Under the pieces are notes generated by a model that was not told the origin of the DNA, did no database searches, and saw nothing but the letters and a program-made list of their open reading frames with translations. This document shows positions 42,286 to 49,236 of a stretch of DNA of 64,000 nt, piece after piece. The stretch comes from Myxococcota bacterium (GTDB lineage: Bacteria > Myxococcota_A > UBA796 > JAFGLY01): assembly GCA_024276675.1 (NCBI GenBank), contig JAJRWT010000089.1, forward strand, positions 1 through 64,000. Direction: 5' to 3'. How positions within the stretch are numbered: position 1 is the stretch's first letter; each line of letters starts with the position of its first letter. A program made the position numbers and the translations under genes.

Positions 42286-43506
42286 TCAACCGACGAGAAC
42301 CCAGAACTTCAGGTAGCGACCCTCGGGGAATCTCAGGTCCACCGGGTAGTCTACCGGCTGAGTGCCGGTGTGCACCAGTCGAAGATGACGAGCTGCCTTG
42401 CGCAAACCCTGGCGCACGGTCTCCTGGAATTGGCGAGGCGAGATGGAGCCCTGGTTGTTGGCCAACACCAGGAGCCCCCCTGGCTCCAGGGCGCGGCAGC
42501 AGGCGGCCACCAGCCGGGGGTTGTCCCTGCGGGAGTTGAAGGAGCCCCCCTTTGTGCGGGAGAAGGCAGGCGGATCCGCCAGGACCAAGTCGAAGAGTCT
42601 GCCCTTGCGGCGAAGACGATCCAGCACCTGGAAGGTATCTCCTTCGATGAAGCGGTGGGCGCATTCGTCCAGACCGTTGAGGCGGAAGTTGGCTCTTCCG
42701 CGGCGAAGTGACCCCGCCGAGAGATCCACCGTGGTGACACGTGTCGCCCCTGCGTGGGCCGCGAACACCGAGAAGGCCCCGGTATACGCAAACAGGTTGA
42801 GAACGCTGCGCCCCCTCCAGAATGGGTCCAGCCAGGCACGGTTGTCACGCATGTCGGGGTAGAGGCCCACGTCCGCACCAGCCCATGGGCGAACGAGAAA
42901 GCGCAGCCCCCTTTCCTTCACCACCGTGTCGTTGGGCGCTGGCTCGCCCCGCACCAGCTCGCAACGGTTGGGGTCCAGTGCCACGTCGTGGTCCCTGGGA
43001 TCGGGACGCCAACCCTGGTAGATGCCCCTGGGCTCCATCAGGCGGGACAGGACGTCGCACATGTCGTCCAGCAAGGGCAGAAGGGACGGCGAGTCCAGGC
43101 GAAGCACGACGTGGTGATTCCAGATGTCCACGCGTATTCCGGGGAGCCCGTCGTTTTCGCCGTTGACCAGGCGCCAGGAGTCGGTGTCGGCGGGGAGGAG
43201 TCCGCGGCGACGGCCGAGGGCGGCCTCGATGGTGGACTCCATGAACTCCCGATCCAGGGGCCCCCTGTCGCTGCGGAAACGCCGCAGAGCTATCCAGCCG
43301 TCGTCCCATATCCCCGTGCCCAGGCATTGGCCGTTCTTGCTTTCAATGGGTACGACCTTTCCTGGAGAGATGCCTCCCGGGCGCCTCATGACTTCGTTGG
43401 GGTACACCCATGGAAAGCCCTTCCGAAGCCATTCGGCAGAGCGGTTGTTCACCACCACCCGGTGTGGGTCTGATCCGGTGGAAGAATTGAGGTAGGATGG
43501 GGACAT
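42286..43506 (-). CDS. RlmI-type class I SAM-dependent 23S rRNA methyltransferase
   Basis: A 406-residue protein. The N-terminal PUA domain is seen in NNRSAEWLRKGFPWVYPNEV. The central EEHEE-like region contains WRLVNGENDGLPGIRVD, diagnostic of the RlmI/YccW family. The Rossmann methyltransferase core has motif I SVLNLFAYTGAFSVFAA, the acidic VTTVDLSAGSL and the catalytic DLVLADPPAFSRTKGGSF. Family members make m5C in 23S rRNA (RlmI makes m5C1962 in E. coli). The position here is inferred. The start region is 47 bases from the divergent nicotinate phosphoribosyltransferase gene, so their promoters overlap. Confidence 0.92.
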   Translation of the reverse strand: MSPSYLNSSTGSDPHRVVVNNRSAEWLRKGFPWVYPNEVMRRPGGISPGKVVPIESKNGQCLGTGIWDDGWIALRRFRSDRGPLDREFMESTIEAALGRRRGLLPADTDSWRLVNGENDGLPGIRVDIWNHHVVLRLDSPSLLPLLDDMCDVLSRLMEPRGIYQGWRPDPRDHDVALDPNRCELVRGEPAPNDTVVKERGLRFLVRPWAGADVGLYPDMRDNRAWLDPFWRGRSVLNLFAYTGAFSVFAAHAGATRVTTVDLSAGSLRRGRANFRLNGLDECAHRFIEGDTFQVLDRLRRKGRLFDLVLADPPAFSRTKGGSFNSRRDNPRLVAACCRALEPGGLLVLANNQGSISPRQFQETVRQGLRKAARHLRLVHTGTQPVDYPVDLRFPEGRYLKFWVLVG

Positions 43507-43553
43507 GTGTGCAAGGCTCGGATTATTCGGACAGGAGCTTCGGGGGTGGTGAA

Positions 43554-44843
43554 ATGGGATTGGAGTTCTACCAGTTGGTCCAGGCTGCTGTATATTACGC
43601 GGATGGTCTCTGGGAAGAGGCCACGTTCGATCTGTGTTTCAAAAACCTCCCGGAACACGTGGGCTATGCGCTGTGTGCCGGAGTAGACGACGCCGTGGAC
43701 TCGGCCCTGGCTCTGGAGGTGACGTCGCAGCAGATCGAATACCTTGGGGAGCGTCCCGAGTTTGCCAGGATCTCTCCCGGTTTCTTCGAGCATCTCGCCG
43801 ATATCAGCTTTTCCGGGAACATCTGGGCCATGCCCGAAGGCAGCGTGGTCTTCCCCCATGAGCCCATCATCCGGCTCACCGCCCCGCTGGTGGAAGCCGC
43901 CCTGCTGGAGGCGGTGATGTTGCAACGCCTGGGCCTGCCAAGCGCCGTTGCCACCAGGGCCTCGCGGATGGTGGAGGCGGCCAGGGGAAAGCGGGTCGTG
44001 GATTTCAGCATGCGAAGATGGTTCAGCGATCAGGCCGCGCTGGCGGCCACGCGAGCGGCTTGCATGGCTGGGCTCTCCGCCACCGTGGATCTCTCTGCGG
44101 CCGCCGAGTCGGGTATCGAACCCATGGGCACCATGGCTGGCACCTACCTGGCGGTGTACGGTGATGAACGTGTTGCCTTCGACGCGTTGCACCAACATTT
44201 TCCAGGAATACTCCACCTGGTTCTGCCGGAAGACGATCCCAGGGACAGCATGGCCCGCTTCTCCCACCTGCTGCCCCACGTCAAGACCGTGCAGGTGCAG
44301 CATCGTGCCCTGCCGATGGCGGTGCGGCTGGTGCGTGAAGCCCTGGATGCCCGGGGCATGAGCCACGTGCGTATTCTCGGCTCCGGAGCCGTGGACGAGT
44401 TTCGCATAGCAAAGATGCTGGATGCGCGGGTCCCCGTGGATGCCTTCACCGTGGGCAACACCCTGGCTGCCGGCAACACCGACCTGATGAGCAGACTGGC
44501 CTTCACCCTGGCGGCCAGGTACAGCGGCGGCACGGCAGAGCCGGCCCTGGGGAGATCGGCGGCGTTGTACCCAGGTGAAAAGCAGGTCTTGAGAATGGGT
44601 GATCATGACCTGCTTTGCCTGGAACGCGACCTTGTCTTCCGGGGCCGGGATGCCCCGCCGCCCATGCTTCGACCAGTTGTCATGAACGGTGTGAGGGTGA
44701 GGGAAGCTCTCTCGCTGGCTGAAGCGACAGAGAACCGGAAGCAGCAGGTCTCGGCCCTGCCGGCCGGTGTCAGGCGAGTGACCAGCCCCGACATCTACCC
44801 GGTACACATAAGCGATTCGCTCGCGGCTCTTGCCCTTGGATGA
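43554..44843 (+). CDS. pncB: Nicotinate phosphoribosyltransferase
   Basis: A 429-residue enzyme of the NAD salvage pathway that converts nicotinate and PRPP to nicotinate mononucleotide. The ATG at 43554 has GGGGGTGG upstream. Family signatures are EFYQLVQAAVYYADG, ATFDLCFKNLPEHVGY, MPEGSVVFPHEPIIRL and VDFSMRRWF, with the VDFGxRR-type loop. Further on come GTMAGTYLAVYGDERVAF with the catalytic-His-equivalent region altered from the usual GTxxH, and RILGSGAVDEFRIAKML. The conserved His autophosphorylated in some homologues is not obvious, which may mean an ATP-independent form. It converges on the cNMP-binding gene cluster. Confidence 0.9.
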   Translation: MGLEFYQLVQAAVYYADGLWEEATFDLCFKNLPEHVGYALCAGVDDAVDSALALEVTSQQIEYLGERPEFARISPGFFEHLADISFSGNIWAMPEGSVVFPHEPIIRLTAPLVEAALLEAVMLQRLGLPSAVATRASRMVEAARGKRVVDFSMRRWFSDQAALAATRAACMAGLSATVDLSAAAESGIEPMGTMAGTYLAVYGDERVAFDALHQHFPGILHLVLPEDDPRDSMARFSHLLPHVKTVQVQHRALPMAVRLVREALDARGMSHVRILGSGAVDEFRIAKMLDARVPVDAFTVGNTLAAGNTDLMSRLAFTLAARYSGGTAEPALGRSAALYPGEKQVLRMGDHDLLCLERDLVFRGRDAPPPMLRPVVMNGVRVREALSLAEATENRKQQVSALPAGVRRVTSPDIYPVHISDSLAALALG

Positions 44844-44914
44844 ACTCTGGCCGCGGGGTCCGTGCACGGCAGCTCCTGGCGTTCCGCAGCAGGCCCGAGC
44901 TTTCCCGACGGATG

Positions 44915-45442
44915 CTATTGGTCGTCTGCTCCGGAGTTGTAGTCGGAGAGCGCCTCCAGGTGGGCCAGGGAATTGAACTCGTGGGAGGGCAGGCTGGCAG
45001 CCCGGGTGAATCGATGGTTGGTGAGTTTCAGGGCATGCACGATGTCGCGGGCGAGTGCGCGCTGGAATCGCAGTCCGATGGAGCTGGATGAGCCGAACAG
45101 CAGGTCGAAATCGGTGCTGTCCATGCGAGCCACCAGGCACGGCTCCGAGGCGCGCACGGTGGCGGTGCAGGGCCTCTTGTCGATGAGAGACACGAAGCCG
45201 GCGATGTCTCCCGGCTTCAGGCGCGCAAGGCAGATCTCGCGTAGGTCGGGCAGGGCGCGGTAGACGGCGAGTTCGCCTTCCAGCAGCACGTAGAATCCGC
45301 TGGTGGCCTCGGCCTGCCTGAGAAGGATCTCTTCGTCATCCAGGTGCTGCTCTTCCATGAGCTTCGAGATACTCTCCAGGTCTGCACTGGAGAAGCCCTT
45401 GAAAAAGCTGATATCGGCGAGCTTGACGGGGTCTATTGGCAT
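44915..45442 (-). CDS. Cyclic-nucleotide-binding domain protein, no DNA-binding domain
   Basis: A 175-residue protein consisting of one Crp/cAMP-receptor-type beta-roll: FFKGFSSADLESISKLMEE, LLRQAEATSGFYVLLEGELA, LARLKPGDIAGFVSLIDKRP, CTATVRASEPCLVARMD. The phosphate-binding cassette (G-E-x5-R-x-A in CRP) reads GFVSLIDKRPCTATV, so the canonical Glu is missing; Arg is displaced. No helix-turn-helix follows. The last 40 residues are helical. It is the third gene of the cyclase operon, starting 3 bases after the preceding stop. Ligand binding is uncertain given the altered cassette. Confidence 0.82.
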   Translation of the reverse strand: MPIDPVKLADISFFKGFSSADLESISKLMEEQHLDDEEILLRQAEATSGFYVLLEGELAVYRALPDLREICLARLKPGDIAGFVSLIDKRPCTATVRASEPCLVARMDSTDFDLLFGSSSSIGLRFQRALARDIVHALKLTNHRFTRAASLPSHEFNSLAHLEALSDYNSGADDQ

Positions 45443-45445
45443 GTT

Positions 45446-45979
45446 TCATCCCTTGGAAGGCGGATGCCGTTTTCTGGAGTAGTCGCGCTCGCACAGGCGG
45501 ATGGAGGGCACGCCCAGACGGTGGACGAAGAGCCTCTCGATCTGCTCGTCCATGGTTCGAAAGCGCGAGGCCAGAACTCGCAGGATGTTCTGCATTATTC
45601 TGGATGCGGCGGGGTTGTTCGTGAGCATGAGATCTTCCAGGGTCTTGGAGTCCAGCAGGAGTAGAACCGTCTCGGTGAGAGCCGTGGCGGAAGCTGATCT
45701 GGGCGCGGGATCGAAGATGGCCATCTCGCCGAAGAAGGAGCCTTCCGTCAACGTGGCCACCTCGATGTTGACGTTTTCTTCTGCTTTGCAGACAATGCGC
45801 ACGGAGCCCTTGACAACGATCATGAGGCTGTCGCCGTATTCGCCTTCGCGGAAGACGATGGAGCCCGCCCTGTAGAGAGCGATGCGGCATTTCTTGGCCA
45901 GGGCCAGGGCTTCATCGCTGGTGAGGGAGGCGAATACAGGCAGGCGGTGGAGCCTGGTGAGGATTTCGTTGGGGTTCAT
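45446..45979 (-). CDS. Cyclic-nucleotide-binding domain protein with intact cassette
   Basis: A 177-residue Crp-type beta-roll protein. VFASLTSDEALALAKKCRIA, VFREGEYGDSLMIVVKGSVR, and the phosphate-binding cassette FFGEMAIFDPAPRSASATAL retain the Gly-Glu and Arg-Ser that hold the cyclic phosphate. The C-terminal helices end in a basic tail, and there is no helix-turn-helix, so it is a receptor subunit rather than a transcription factor. It lies between the cyclase and a second, altered cNMP-binding protein. Together they may form a local second-messenger module. Confidence 0.88.
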   Translation of the reverse strand: MNPNEILTRLHRLPVFASLTSDEALALAKKCRIALYRAGSIVFREGEYGDSLMIVVKGSVRIVCKAEENVNIEVATLTEGSFFGEMAIFDPAPRSASATALTETVLLLLDSKTLEDLMLTNNPAASRIMQNILRVLASRFRTMDEQIERLFVHRLGVPSIRLCERDYSRKRHPPSKG

Positions 45980-46046
45980 GCTCTGTCCTGCTCAGATGAG
46001 AGTTTGCCGGATAATTGGGGACAGGAGCGAGGTGCTCCATGCCGGT

Positions 46047-47579
46047 CTAGCTTATCGGCATACGAACAGCGATGATGGTTGTTCCGACGATGATGTGTTC
46101 TCCCAACTCGATGGATTCGGTGCCAAACACCCGCTCCACGGCCCCAGAGAGCTTCCAGTGGAAAGTGGGGCAGCGACTGTGCAGGGTCTGGATTCGGGTG
46201 ACGTCGCCCTGATGGAAGACCGCGGCTTGTTTCCGGCCGGACAGGGCTCTGTCCAGGGTGAACCCGCTCTGGCGCGCTCTTGCCGCCCTGGGGCCGGCGC
46301 ACCAACGGATGTTGGCCTGACCACGGCGGTCTGGAAGAGCCAGCCCGGGGTGGGCGGGTTCGCGACCGAGTTCGGCACGCTGGCCTTCGGCCAACAGAAG
46401 TCGGATTGGAGAGTCGGCCATCAAGGCCCCTGCGTAGATGGAGCCGGGGATGGTGCGGAAGACGAACAGGTTGCCGGATGCCGAGATCTGGGTGCCTTCC
46501 TCCAGAAGAACGCGATCACGGGTGCGCAGTGGTTGGCCGGACACGGTGATTCGTGGAGACGTGGCGATGACGTAGATTCCGGAAGGAGTGATATCCAGCC
46601 GCAGCTCGGAATGCTCGGAACGGGTGGCCCAACGCCCATCGGATTGCAGGTCGAAGGTATAGCCCGCCACGACGTCGGACATTGGGACCCTTGGCAGGGC
46701 TATTCCAGCAACCATGAGTTCCATGGCCGAGCGTAAGCCCGAATCCAGGATGATGGTGTCGGAGCCGGGATCCTGGGTGATGGGCCGGCGTTGTTCCTCG
46801 ATGGCGGAGTTGACGGCTTGTGGTGTTCCCAGCACCAGTCCGTGGCCGGCGATGTCCTGCCAGGCAACTCGATCGCCAGGTGCGATGTTGTAGGTGAGCA
46901 GCCACAGGCGGGCGGGATCGAGAACCGGGAGAATGGAGACGAGGTTTTCCAGGGCCTCGCTGCCGGGAGCAAAGCCTACCATGAGGATGATGGGCTCCGG
47001 GGGTAGTTGAGGGATGGGTTCGTCGCGACGGATGATCACCAGCGAGTTGGTCTCGATGGCTTTTGCCACGGGTTCGGGCAGCCAGGTGCGATGGTGGGGT
47101 ACGGCGCGGAAAACAGGGACTTCACCGGCAATACCCTTGAGTGAGAAGAGCCCTATCCGGTCCCAGGGGATCTCTGCCTGGTTCATGCAGAGCTGTGTAC
47201 TCTCGCTGAACCAGATTTCGTCGGAGGGGGTCTTGCCGATGATGCGGCTGGCAAGGTTCACGGCGTCTCCGAAGGCATCGCCGTCGATCTCTTCCACGTC
47301 ACCCGTAGCAGCGCCGACGCGCAACGAGAGGGAGCCCTCCTGGGTTTGTTCCACCAGGTCCAGGCTGGCACGTATGGCGTCTGTGGCCGAGTCGAACAGG
47401 GTCATGAAGGAATCGCCCAGGTTCTTGACCACGCGGCCGTGGTGACGTTGGATGGTGGGGATGACCAGAGTCTCGTGGGCTCGCAGCAGGTGGCGAAGGG
47501 CCTCGCGATCAGCTCTCGACACAGAAGCCGTGTAGTTGGTCAGGTCGGTGAAGACTACCGTTCTTGTGGCAGTGGCCAA
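46047..47579 (-). CDS. Class III adenylate/guanylate cyclase fused to FHA-like modules
   Basis: A 510-residue protein from TTG 47579 (ACGGAGACC a few bases upstream). Residues about 5-170 form a class III cyclase domain: TVVFTDLTNYTASVSR with the first metal Asp, RVVKNLGDSFMTLF with the second, GDAFGDAVNLASRIIG with the transition-state Asn and Arg, and FSLKGIAGEVPVFRAVP at the end. A middle region (about 190-330) is unassigned. The C-terminal half has two FHA-like beta modules; LLLAEGQRAELGREPAHPGL recalls the FHA opening, and LDRALSGRKQAAVFHQGDVT its phosphothreonine-binding Ser/Arg-His area. Converts ATP or GTP to a cyclic nucleotide, probably responding to a phosphoprotein partner. No membrane helix. 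Confidence 0.82.
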   Translation of the reverse strand: MATATRTVVFTDLTNYTASVSRADREALRHLLRAHETLVIPTIQRHHGRVVKNLGDSFMTLFDSATDAIRASLDLVEQTQEGSLSLRVGAATGDVEEIDGDAFGDAVNLASRIIGKTPSDEIWFSESTQLCMNQAEIPWDRIGLFSLKGIAGEVPVFRAVPHHRTWLPEPVAKAIETNSLVIIRRDEPIPQLPPEPIILMVGFAPGSEALENLVSILPVLDPARLWLLTYNIAPGDRVAWQDIAGHGLVLGTPQAVNSAIEEQRRPITQDPGSDTIILDSGLRSAMELMVAGIALPRVPMSDVVAGYTFDLQSDGRWATRSEHSELRLDITPSGIYVIATSPRITVSGQPLRTRDRVLLEEGTQISASGNLFVFRTIPGSIYAGALMADSPIRLLLAEGQRAELGREPAHPGLALPDRRGQANIRWCAGPRAARARQSGFTLDRALSGRKQAAVFHQGDVTRIQTLHSRCPTFHWKLSGAVERVFGTESIELGEHIIVGTTIIAVRMPIS

Positions 47580-47836
47580 GGGGGTCTCCGTGATGCGATT
47601 GCTCGGTGGATGGTGGTTTTCTCGTGGGCACCCGGAAGGGCCGGGGATGGTTCGCTGGAGAAGCTGCCCCTGAGATACCCAAGGTGGGTGATCCGGACCA
47701 GAAATCTGTTATCGATATACGGTATGTTGGCTCCATGGGACGGGAAAGCACCAAGACGCCATGCCTGGTATGGTGGCCAGGGGAGGATGCGTAGCCCATC
47801 TTAACTTACGCATGCACGTACCCCAAGTGAAACCCT

Positions 47837-47853
47837 TGCCACCAAGCGTGGCA
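47837..47853. promoter_or_regulatory. Dyad, candidate upstream activator site
   Basis: TGCCAC and GTGGCA are perfectly complementary with a five-base spacer, extended outward by two further pairs (one G-U). It lies about 215 bases before the predicted sigma-54 transcription start, a normal distance for an enhancer-binding activator. It could alternatively be an operator of the cyclase operon. Confidence 0.4.
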
Positions 47854-47917
47854 GGTGGGTAGACCGGGTCCCTGCACGGTGCCTTTGTTGCTTCGGAACG
47901 AAAGGCAGAGATGCGGG

Positions 47918-47930
47918 TGACAAAATGTCA
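47918..47930. promoter_or_regulatory. Perfect short dyad TGACA-N3-TGTCA
   Basis: A 13-base palindrome located about 110 bases before the sigma-54 element. The half site resembles TGACA-type operators. The two cNMP-binding proteins next door lack DNA-binding domains, so they are not the obvious binders. Confidence 0.35.
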
Positions 47931-47960
47931 TGGGCTGTGATGTGGATCCAACAGCCCTTG

Positions 47961-47969
47961 ACAGGCTGT
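47961..47969. promoter_or_regulatory. 9-base palindrome, copy 1
   Basis: ACAGGCTGT (ACAG-N-CTGT) about 90 bases upstream of the predicted start of transcription of the T2SS operon; an identical copy lies at 48107-48115, downstream of it. It also forms the right arm of ACAGCC-N7-GGCTGT. Confidence 0.35.
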
Positions 47970-48032
47970 CTTCGTCGGGGAATGAATGCACCCTTCGAAT
48001 GGCGCACCTTGCTGGAAATGGAGGCGACGGGC

Positions 48033-48049
48033 TTGGCGCGGTACTTGCA
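48033..48049 (+). promoter_or_regulatory. Sigma-54 (RpoN) promoter of the T2SS operon
   Basis: TTGGCGCGGTACTTGCA matches the -24/-12 consensus YTGGCACG-N4-TTGCW at all but one defined position (G for A). The invariant GG (48035-48036) and GC (48047-48048) are separated by exactly ten bases. Transcription would start near 48060, about 200 bases before the gspC start, leaving a long leader. Such promoters require an AAA+ activator bound upstream. Confidence 0.7.
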
Positions 48050-48106
48050 TAGCAACCGGGCAGGGGAGCAGAAATGATCCGTGCACCCGGGAGTCGCTTC
48101 GTTCCA

Positions 48107-48115
48107 ACAGGCTGT
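48107..48115. promoter_or_regulatory. 9-base palindrome, copy 2
   Basis: ACAGGCTGT identical to 47961-47969, here about 47 bases downstream of the predicted sigma-54 start site, in the leader of the T2SS transcript. The two copies are 146 bases apart, flanking the promoter. Confidence 0.35.
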
Positions 48116-48259
48116 TTCAGCGGTCGTCGGCACATTCCGGATATTCCCGGTTCCCCGTGCCTTGGCAGGCCGGCGTCTCAGCGCCTTCGGTAGAAGATGG
48201 CCTGCCTCGCGTAAACATTGAGCACCCGCTCTGCATCCCTGGGAGTCCCACCATCGAAA

Positions 48260-49204
48260 ATGCCTGAAAGAACCTCCGCCAAATCCAGGTTCTCGCCAGG
48301 GTTCATCGGAAGCCTGGCGGGCGCTACGATTCTGGGTCTTCTGGCGTCAGTTGGTGTCGGGCGTGCGTTGGAACACCTGCTGTTGCTTACCGCCGGTACC
48401 CAGGCCTCCGTCTCGGATCACGGTGCCCCATCGAGGCCCGAGTCCAGGAAGGCGGCAGAGAACAGGTACAGCGTCCCGTCGAAACGAAGCTACCTGGACC
48501 CCATTCTCTCCCGCAACATATTCGACTCCTCGGCGGTGGGTGCCACTTCTTCCGAAGAAGTCAAACCCGGTGAAGAGGGTCGGCGAACCGATCTGAAGGC
48601 CACTCTGCTGGCGACAGTCTCCGCCATCCCCGAAGAGTCCAGCTCCGCGCTCATAGCCACGGGCGAGAAGAGCGAAACCCGTATCCTCGGCTACGGCATC
48701 AACGACGATCTTCTCGGCGAGGCCACGATCGTCAGGATTCTCCCCAAGAAGGTGATCCTCAAGCGCAATGACGGCACCATCGAGTATCTCGACATGGGAG
48801 AAACCGGGCTGGACAGCAAGTCGAAGTCCCGGCTCTCAGGCTCCGAGGAAAAGGCCGTGGATGGCATCACCAAGCTGGGAGAAGACAGCTACGCCGTGGA
48901 CGCCAGCGTTCTGGACGACGCTCTCTCCAATTTCGATACCCTCGCAAGCCAGGTTCGCGCAATTCCCCACCGGGGACCGGACGGCGAAATCGATGGGTAC
49001 CGCCTGAGTTCTGTGAGGCGGAACAGCTTGCTGTACAAGCTGGGCATCAAGAATGGCGACATCATCCACACGGTCAACGGCCAGGCTCTCACAAGCGCGT
49101 CGGGGGCCCTGGGAGCCTACCAGAACCTGCAGAACGAGCGCTCCTTCAGCTTCGAGATTACCCGCAGAAACCAGAAAAAGACCCTGGAGTACGAAGTTCG
49201 ATGA
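48260..49204 (+). CDS. gspC: Type II secretion system inner-membrane protein GspC
   Basis: A 314-residue bitopic protein that links the inner-membrane platform to the GspD secretin. The ATG at 48260 is followed by a short cytoplasmic part and one membrane helix (about 14-34, FIGSLAGATILGLLASVGVG). The periplasmic homology region begins at SYLDPILSRNIFDSS and continues LKATLLATVSAIPEESSSAL and ILGYGINDDLLGEATIVRIL. A PDZ-like C-terminus (VRRNSLLYKLGIKNGDIIHT, VNGQALTSASGALGAYQNL) completes the classic GspC. No good ribosome-binding site precedes either this ATG or the alternative TTG at 48218. First gene of a 12-gene operon. Confidence 0.92.
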   Translation: MPERTSAKSRFSPGFIGSLAGATILGLLASVGVGRALEHLLLLTAGTQASVSDHGAPSRPESRKAAENRYSVPSKRSYLDPILSRNIFDSSAVGATSSEEVKPGEEGRRTDLKATLLATVSAIPEESSSALIATGEKSETRILGYGINDDLLGEATIVRILPKKVILKRNDGTIEYLDMGETGLDSKSKSRLSGSEEKAVDGITKLGEDSYAVDASVLDDALSNFDTLASQVRAIPHRGPDGEIDGYRLSSVRRNSLLYKLGIKNGDIIHTVNGQALTSASGALGAYQNLQNERSFSFEITRRNQKKTLEYEVR

Positions 49205-49236
49205 TGCAGTACCCAGGAGGGCTCTCCGGAGTGTAC

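Larger units (their letters stand above)
47580..48259. other. 680-base divergent regulatory region between cyclase operon and T2SS operon
   Basis: This is the largest gap in the window. It contains, from left to right, an AT-rich island with the palindrome TATCGATA (about 47710-47717) that could host the cyclase promoter, and several dyads: TGCCAC-N5-GTGGCA (47837-47853), TGACA-AAA-TGTCA (47918-47930), and ACAGCC-N7-GGCTGT (47951-47969). The 9-base palindrome ACAGGCTGT occurs at 47961-47969 and again at 48107-48115. A sigma-54 promoter lies at 48033-48049. No convincing coding region was seen. Confidence 0.6.

Noticed and set aside
43449..45140. 563-codon minus-strand frame opposite nicotinate phosphoribosyltransferase
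   Set aside because: The plus-strand gene is an unmistakable enzyme; the antisense product has no recognisable features.
47801..48135. Two minus-strand frames of about 110 codons in the T2SS regulatory gap
   Set aside because: No ribosome-binding site, no plausible protein composition, and they cover the dyads.
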